From: Saprospiraceae bacterium
GTDB lineage: Bacteria > Bacteroidota > Bacteroidia > Chitinophagales > Saprospiraceae
DNA length: 58,326 nucleotides
Assembly (NCBI GenBank): GCA_020629615.1
Contig: JAHDCZ010000003.1
Span: 8,860 to 67,185, forward strand
Direction: 5' to 3'
In this document: piece after piece, positions 53,637 to 58,326 of the stretch
Layout of the letters: each line of letters starts with the position of its first letter
Position numbering within the stretch: position 1 is the first letter of the stretch
Position numbers and translations under genes: made by a program
The notes under the pieces: model-generated
What the model saw: the letters and a program-made list of their open reading frames with translations, nothing else
Told to the model about the DNA's origin: nothing
Databases searched by the model: none

Positions 53637-56273
53637 CTAAAAACTAAGGCTATAACTCAAGGAAGGTAAAATGGGTAAAAGGCTATATTGGGCATACTCA
53701 AATCGCTCTGGTCGATCTACATTTCTTCTTAATTCAAGATAAAATGGATTTTTTCGATTATAAGCATTAAACAAACCAATTGTAAATTTCTGACGACCGA
53801 AACTATAATCATTATAAAAATTAAACCCAATGTCAAATCGATGATAATCTGGCAACGTTTCGTTATTCTTTTCATTGTAGATCGGCAAGAGTCTTCTTAC
53901 ACCATCTTCATCCGTAAATTCTATTAATTGGTAAGGAACGGTCAGTGGATTTCCTGTACCATAAATCCAGTTTAAAGAAAACTCCGCATTTTCAGTCAGT
54001 TTTCTAATCAATGTGAGTTTTATTTGATGTCTTCGATCGTATCTAAAAGGAAACTGTTGACCTGAATTAATGGCATCAAACTTCCTGTTCGAAAATGATA
54101 CTGTATAACTGGCAAACCACAACATTTTTCCGAGTTTTTTGTCCAACGACAGTTCCATGCCGAAAGCATTTCCTTTTCCGATTGGAATATTTTGATCCCA
54201 TTCATTGTTAGAATTAATAGGTAAAAGAGCACCTTCACTATACGATACTACATTATTAAAAGTCTTATAAAACCCTTCTATTTTTCCGAACAATCCCTTT
54301 TGAAAATCAACTCCGGCTCCCAAAGTATAAATCCAAGATTCCTCAGGAGCTATTTTATCAGTTGAAGGTATCCAAAGATCAGTTGGCAATCCCAGACCAG
54401 AATTTGACAATAGATGTAAATACTGATTCATTCGACTAATCCCACCTTTAAGCCAGAAATCATCTCCGTTGGCCATAAACGAAATTCTTGGTTGATATGA
54501 GGTGTAGGACTTGGTACTGGTCTGAACATTTGATATATGGCAACCGAGATTAAATGTGAGGTACTTCCCAAAATTCACTTCGTCCTCAACAAAGGCTGTT
54601 AACTCAAGATTTGAAATATCAGCTTCATTCAAGCGTTCATCTAAATCTTCCTGCCTCAGAACTAAAGAATTATCAATATCATCACTCCCTTCATTTTTGT
54701 TGATTAAACCTGGATTAAACTGATGTTGAATGGCAGAGACACCAAACTTGAAATAATTTGAAGGATTAGGTAAATAATCAAATTCAAGTTTGACTCCTAA
54801 ATCTGAAATTTTAGATTTATAAAGGCCGGCTTGAAAAAAAGTATCCTGTTCTTCAAATCTTTGATGATCAAAAGATGCAAAATCAAATTTAGTTTGATAC
54901 GCGGTAAGATTTGCAAATAGCTTATCAGATATTCGACTATTCCATTTGGCAACAGCCAATTGATTTCCCCAAGACCAATTATCTTGATTTAATTCCTGCG
55001 TTTCTTGTCCTTCAAAACTTGTGAATGTAGTCACGTTATTATCAAAAAGATCCCGACCGCGATAAAAGGAAACTGCTAATTTATTTTTAGCATTTAGTTT
55101 AAAATTTAGCTTAGCATTAAGATCATAAAAGTAATACTCCGCGAAGCCTTTTTTATTCACAAATTCATTAATGTATTCTGTCAGACTTTTAATCCACGGA
55201 TCTAAAATTGTTCGTCGATAAGAGATTAAAAAGGAACTCTTATCCTTAATAATAGGCCCTTCTAAGGTTCCTTTAAAGGCTAAAGCTCCTAGTGAAAATT
55301 CTCCACCAGTTTTTTTGTAGTTACCATCTTTGGTCCTAATATCTAGAACAGATGACAACCTACCACCATATCTTGCTGGAATAGCGCCTTTCATAAGCTG
55401 GGCGCTTTTTATTGTGTTGGAATTAAAAATTGAGAATATTCCTAATGCATGTCCTGTATTATAAACCGGAACTCCATCAAATAAGATCAAATTTTGATCT
55501 GCTGAACCTCCTCTAACATTTATACCACCAAAACCATCAGCGCCGGTGCTAACACCTGGCATCATTTGAGCTAATCGAATTACATCAGATTCACCGCCTA
55601 AAGTTGCAATTGATCGAATTTGATCTACGGGAAGTTCACTTGAAGAACTTAAAGACTTTTCAATTTCTACCAAATCTTCATCGAGAATTAATATTTCGTT
55701 TAATAAAGATTCAGGTTCTAAAGCAATATTGAGAGTGCTGTCTTTTTTAAGTTTTAATTCTAAGATAGTTTTTTTGTATCCTAAATATGAAACATAGAGT
55801 CTTTGAACGCCGCTTGAAATCGTGAGACTATAATTTCCATCCTCATTCGTTTCTGTTCCAATACTTGGGTCCAACAAATAGACATTAGCATAAATTAGAG
55901 GTTCGCCAGAACTGGCGTCTTCCACTTTACCAGTGAGGGTAATAATTTCTTCGACGTTTATAAATTCGTCTTTTTTAATAACGAGTTGATTTCCGACGAT
56001 TTCATATTTTAAATCAGAATTAACAAACAACTGATTTAATATAGTGCCTAATTTTTCATTTTTCACAGATAGACTGACAAGAGAATCTGCTTGAATTTTT
56101 TCTTTCGAGAAAGCAATATTAACCCCAGTATTTTTACTTAAATCCCATAGAACTTGGCCAAGTTCTTTTTTAACTGCAGTATAATCAGTACGTATTTCAT
56201 CAGGTATAGTTTGACCCATCGCGTTATGCGCAAAGCCAAATAGCATTAGAGCAATGATCATACATATCTTCAT
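53637..56273 (-). CDS. TonB-dependent receptor with STN signalling domain (locus 3)
   Basis: An 878-residue outer-membrane receptor: signal peptide (about 1-20), STN domain (about 30-105; ELGQVLWDLSKNTGVNIAFS), carboxypeptidase regulatory-like domain (about 113-200; GKVEDASSGEPLIYANVYL), plug (about 210-330; NVRGGSADQNLILFDGVPVY, ARYGGRLSSVLDI) and barrel ending LPILPSLSYSLSF. An STN domain normally talks to a FecR anti-sigma protein, yet no sigma/FecR pair is encoded next to it. The incomplete pair at 4442-5902 is one possible distant partner. DUF4249 partner gene 136 bp downstream. Confidence 0.94.
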   Translation of the reverse strand: MKICMIIALMLFGFAHNAMGQTIPDEIRTDYTAVKKELGQVLWDLSKNTGVNIAFSKEKIQADSLVSLSVKNEKLGTILNQLFVNSDLKYEIVGNQLVIKKDEFINVEEIITLTGKVEDASSGEPLIYANVYLLDPSIGTETNEDGNYSLTISSGVQRLYVSYLGYKKTILELKLKKDSTLNIALEPESLLNEILILDEDLVEIEKSLSSSSELPVDQIRSIATLGGESDVIRLAQMMPGVSTGADGFGGINVRGGSADQNLILFDGVPVYNTGHALGIFSIFNSNTIKSAQLMKGAIPARYGGRLSSVLDIRTKDGNYKKTGGEFSLGALAFKGTLEGPIIKDKSSFLISYRRTILDPWIKSLTEYINEFVNKKGFAEYYFYDLNAKLNFKLNAKNKLAVSFYRGRDLFDNNVTTFTSFEGQETQELNQDNWSWGNQLAVAKWNSRISDKLFANLTAYQTKFDFASFDHQRFEEQDTFFQAGLYKSKISDLGVKLEFDYLPNPSNYFKFGVSAIQHQFNPGLINKNEGSDDIDNSLVLRQEDLDERLNEADISNLELTAFVEDEVNFGKYLTFNLGCHISNVQTSTKSYTSYQPRISFMANGDDFWLKGGISRMNQYLHLLSNSGLGLPTDLWIPSTDKIAPEESWIYTLGAGVDFQKGLFGKIEGFYKTFNNVVSYSEGALLPINSNNEWDQNIPIGKGNAFGMELSLDKKLGKMLWFASYTVSFSNRKFDAINSGQQFPFRYDRRHQIKLTLIRKLTENAEFSLNWIYGTGNPLTVPYQLIEFTDEDGVRRLLPIYNEKNNETLPDYHRFDIGFNFYNDYSFGRQKFTIGLFNAYNRKNPFYLELRRNVDRPERFEYAQYSLLPILPSLSYSLSF

Positions 56274-56391
56274 GCAATCCCTAATTAAACAAAATACATA
56301 AAGTCATGTTGCAAAAACTCTACCAAAAACATGGCTTCTACCAAAACCATAGCAATTTGTTAAGTGGTTCTTCAAGAATGGTCAAAGGTAT

Positions 56392-56427
56392 AAAAAAAAC
56401 AGCCTACATTGACTTCAATGTAGGCTG
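56392..56427 (-). terminator. Strong intrinsic terminator after the DUF1573 gene
   Basis: 13-bp perfect stem CAGCCTACATTGA / TCAATGTAGGCTG with a 2-base centre; on the minus strand followed by eight T (complement of 56392-56399). It ends the DUF1573 transcript before the receptor gene. Confidence 0.85.
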
Positions 56428-56450
56428 CTATTTCCCGAATAAAAAAAATA

Positions 56451-56999
56451 CTAGCTAGTAGGCTTTGCAGCTTCTGCTGTCTCTTCTTTATTTACTTTTC
56501 CTTTTATTGTCAAGTAAGTATTTGCTGGGTCGGTGTTAGCTGTAATTGTAACTCTTTTAGATTGTGGTTGTCCACCAACTTTTCCTTTTCCTTTACTATC
56601 AAATTGAACTTTGATTTCACCGGTACCACCAACTGGAATTGGTTCTCTCGGCCAAGAAGGAACAGTACAACCACAACTACCTTTTGCATTGCTAATAACT
56701 AATGGTTCATTACCAGTATTGGTAAACTTGTACATGTGTGTCACTTTCTCACCTTCCATAATTTCTCCATAATCATGAGTCAAGTTTTCAAATTCAAGGG
56801 TAGTAAGAGGACCAACAGGAACAACTTCAGCAGGCTTTGCTTTAGCATTATTGTTATTAACAGCTAAATTAGGATTTGTTGTAGCATCCGCTTGCTTTAA
56901 ACTTTCTCTTGAATCATCTGCTTTTGTAGCTTCAGGCTTACAAGAGATTACAGCTAAACCTAGGAATAAAATCATTCCTAAAAATTTAATACTTTTCAT
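56451..56999 (-). CDS. DUF1573 domain lipoprotein
   Basis: A 182-residue lipoprotein: signal peptide with lipobox VISC (Cys20), a linker rich in Asn/Lys/Ala/Pro, then one DUF1573 domain (about 68-172; FENLTHDYGEIMEGEKVTH, FTNTGNEPLVISNAKGSCGC, KVQFDSKGKGKVGGQ), an Ig-like beta-sandwich. The conserved CGCTxP motif is present. Such proteins are common periplasmic or surface proteins in Bacteroidota, function unknown. Own -7 box and a strong terminator show a monocistronic, probably well expressed unit. Confidence 0.92.
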   Translation of the reverse strand: MKSIKFLGMILFLGLAVISCKPEATKADDSRESLKQADATTNPNLAVNNNNAKAKPAEVVPVGPLTTLEFENLTHDYGEIMEGEKVTHMYKFTNTGNEPLVISNAKGSCGCTVPSWPREPIPVGGTGEIKVQFDSKGKGKVGGQPQSKRVTITANTDPANTYLTIKGKVNKEETAEAAKPTS

Positions 57000-57042
57000 T
57001 TTTATCTATTTTAATGTTTTACAAATTGTTGCTTTCTTAATG

Positions 57043-57050
57043 CAAATATA
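57043..57050 (-). promoter_or_regulatory. -7 promoter box TATATTTG for DUF1573 gene
   Basis: Exact TAnnTTTG match on the minus strand, 43 bp before the ATG at 56999. No clear -33 element. Confidence 0.5.
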
Positions 57051-57118
57051 TATTAATCTTTAATACTCTTAAATTATTGATGCAATCGTTAACAACGCGT
57101 TAACAAGGCAATATGTCG

Positions 57119-58326
57119 TTATTTCTCTGATAACCAGTGATCAAATTCTTGCTTCGTTTTTATATTAAGACAAAAATCTTTCAATAAGCCTCCTTTTCTC
57201 GCTGCTAGAACTCCATATTTAATATCGTGTATACCCTTAACAGAATGTGCATCAGGATTAACCGATATAGAGACATTTTTTTTCATGATGTATTCAATCC
57301 ATTGATAGTCAATATCTAGCCTTTGAGGGTTGGCATTTAATTCAATCACTACCCCATTTGCTGCACAAGCATCGATTAATTTTTTATAGTCAATTGGATA
57401 TCCTTTCCTTGAAAGCAATAATCTCCCTGAAGGATGACCCAAGATTCTTGTATACGGGTTCTCTATAGCAGTTATTAATCTTTTTGTGGCTTTTTCTTTG
57501 TCCATTTTAAGATTGGAATGTACTGAAGCAATTACCAAATCGAAACCTTTTAAAACATCACTATTATAGTCTAATGAACCATCCGATAAAATGTCAGACT
57601 CGATCCCTTTATATATTTTTACGGGTGAGCCCGAATGGTTCAACGCATCAATTTCTTCCCACTGTTGTACTACTCGTTCTGGTTGCATTCCGTTTGCATA
57701 AAACGCTGATTTGGAGTGGTCGGTAACAACTAAATATTCATACCCTAGCTCATAACTTGCCAAGGCCATGTCTTTGATGCTTTGTAATCCGTCACTGTAA
57801 GTGGTATGAGTATGAATTACTCCTTTGATATCATCGAAAGCGATCAAGTCCTCTTCCTTCATTGATTCTCTGTCAATATCATCTCTGAATTCTGCAGAAA
57901 CGAATTTTTGGCCCAATTTGTCAAATATTTCTTTTTCGGAGTGGTACTCAATGTTGGAATCCAATTTTTTGAAATTAATTCTATCGAGAAAAGAATCATT
58001 CGACGAAAGTCGCAACAAATCATAATAAAAGGATTCTGGCTCGGTTTGACGAATATGAACCGCCCCCATTTCTTGCTCTTGAATTTCAATATTCTCTTGA
58101 ATTAACTGCATGAGGGATTCAACTTCTTCTTCGGCGGTAGTCAATATTTCTAATGATTGGATAATAATTTGAGATTGTCGCATCTCACCGACCAAATCGT
58201 GTAAATCATCAGGATAGAAATCAAACAACAAATCCAATATTTTTTCCGAAAGATCATCCAGTTGAGCGAATAAAAATTTACCTTTTGATGCTAGAAAATA
58301 TTCCAACTGTTTTTCCAAGGATTTCT
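57119..58326 (-). CDS. PolX-type DNA polymerase/PHP exonuclease-like protein; N-terminus outside window
   Basis: C-terminal roughly 400 residues of a PolX-like protein; the frame is open to the window edge, and the first visible TTG is probably internal because the family is about 550 residues. Fragment residues about 1-110 align with the end of the polymerase palm, and 160-399 form a PHP phosphoesterase domain with a full set of metal ligands: H169/H171 (GVIHTHTTYSDG), D200/H201 (VVTDHS), E240, H267 (ASVHSN), H295 (GHPSGR), D356/H358 (NPDAHS). The palm positions that carry the catalytic DxD in PolX read SLE here (S55, E57), so polymerase activity is doubtful. Confidence 0.85.
   Translation of the reverse strand, partial: KSLEKQLEYFLASKGKFLFAQLDDLSEKILDLLFDFYPDDLHDLVGEMRQSQIIIQSLEILTTAEEEVESLMQLIQENIEIQEQEMGAVHIRQTEPESFYYDLLRLSSNDSFLDRINFKKLDSNIEYHSEKEIFDKLGQKFVSAEFRDDIDRESMKEEDLIAFDDIKGVIHTHTTYSDGLQSIKDMALASYELGYEYLVVTDHSKSAFYANGMQPERVVQQWEEIDALNHSGSPVKIYKGIESDILSDGSLDYNSDVLKGFDLVIASVHSNLKMDKEKATKRLITAIENPYTRILGHPSGRLLLSRKGYPIDYKKLIDACAANGVVIELNANPQRLDIDYQWIEYIMKKNVSISVNPDAHSVKGIHDIKYGVLAARKGGLLKDFCLNIKTKQEFDHWLSEK

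Overview
The window is AT-rich chromosomal DNA from a member of the Bacteroidota. The evidence is a type IX secretion module (PorP/SprF-like protein, OmpA/PD40 protein, adhesin with a type B sorting domain), TonB-dependent receptors paired with DUF4249 lipoproteins, ECF sigma/FecR pairs, DUF5686, DUF6089 and DUF1573 proteins, and -7 promoter boxes of the TAnnTTTG type. A Saprospiria- or Flavobacteriia-like gliding bacterium is plausible, but the class cannot be fixed from this sequence alone. No prophage, IS element, CRISPR array or rRNA operon is visible. Three tRNAs are present (Gly-GCC, Leu-UAA, Ser-UGA).

Left part (1-12.7 kb): a truncated peptide-type ABC ATPase, an AsmA-like protein, an ECF sigma/FecR pair with no receptor beside it, an ABC-2 exporter pair, BioY, two secreted unknowns, then tilS, an oxidase subunit III-like gene, rlmH and a rhomboid protease. 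The rlmH leader carries a promoter box and a terminator-like hairpin just before the start codon.

Middle (12.7-38.8 kb): receptor/DUF4249 locus 1; P5C dehydrogenase and coaD; a WG-repeat protein; dihydrolipoamide dehydrogenase; a PAQR/hemolysin III protein; locus 2, which is complete (sigma, FecR, STN-receptor, DUF4249); HMG-CoA lyase; DUF5686 and helix-hairpin-helix outer-membrane proteins; a divergent uridine kinase/nucleoside transporter pair; a DUF6089 barrel; and the mnmA-lipoprotein-rimM group.

Right part (38.9-58.3 kb): the type IX secretion triad; the tRNA-Gly/tRNA-Leu unit; an M48 lipoprotein protease; phosphatidylserine synthase; a 2[4Fe-4S] ferredoxin; an ECF sigma gene overlapping a gene for a protein with an inner-membrane anchor and a C-terminal outer-membrane-barrel-like domain, preceded by a 37-residue ORF and a palindrome covering the -7 box; tRNA-Ser; a Crp/Fnr regulator; receptor/DUF4249 locus 3; a DUF1573 lipoprotein; and a PolX-type PHP protein cut by the window edge.

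The most unusual signals are: (i) a dispersed palindrome (core CTTTCGGCGAAAG) found five times, three of them inside genes in the same reading frame; (ii) the palindrome-smORF-sigma-transenvelope protein unit at 49.3-51.6 kb; (iii) the rlmH leader; (iv) hairpins and palindromes in tRNA and regulator leaders; (v) a PolX-like protein whose polymerase aspartates appear to be missing.
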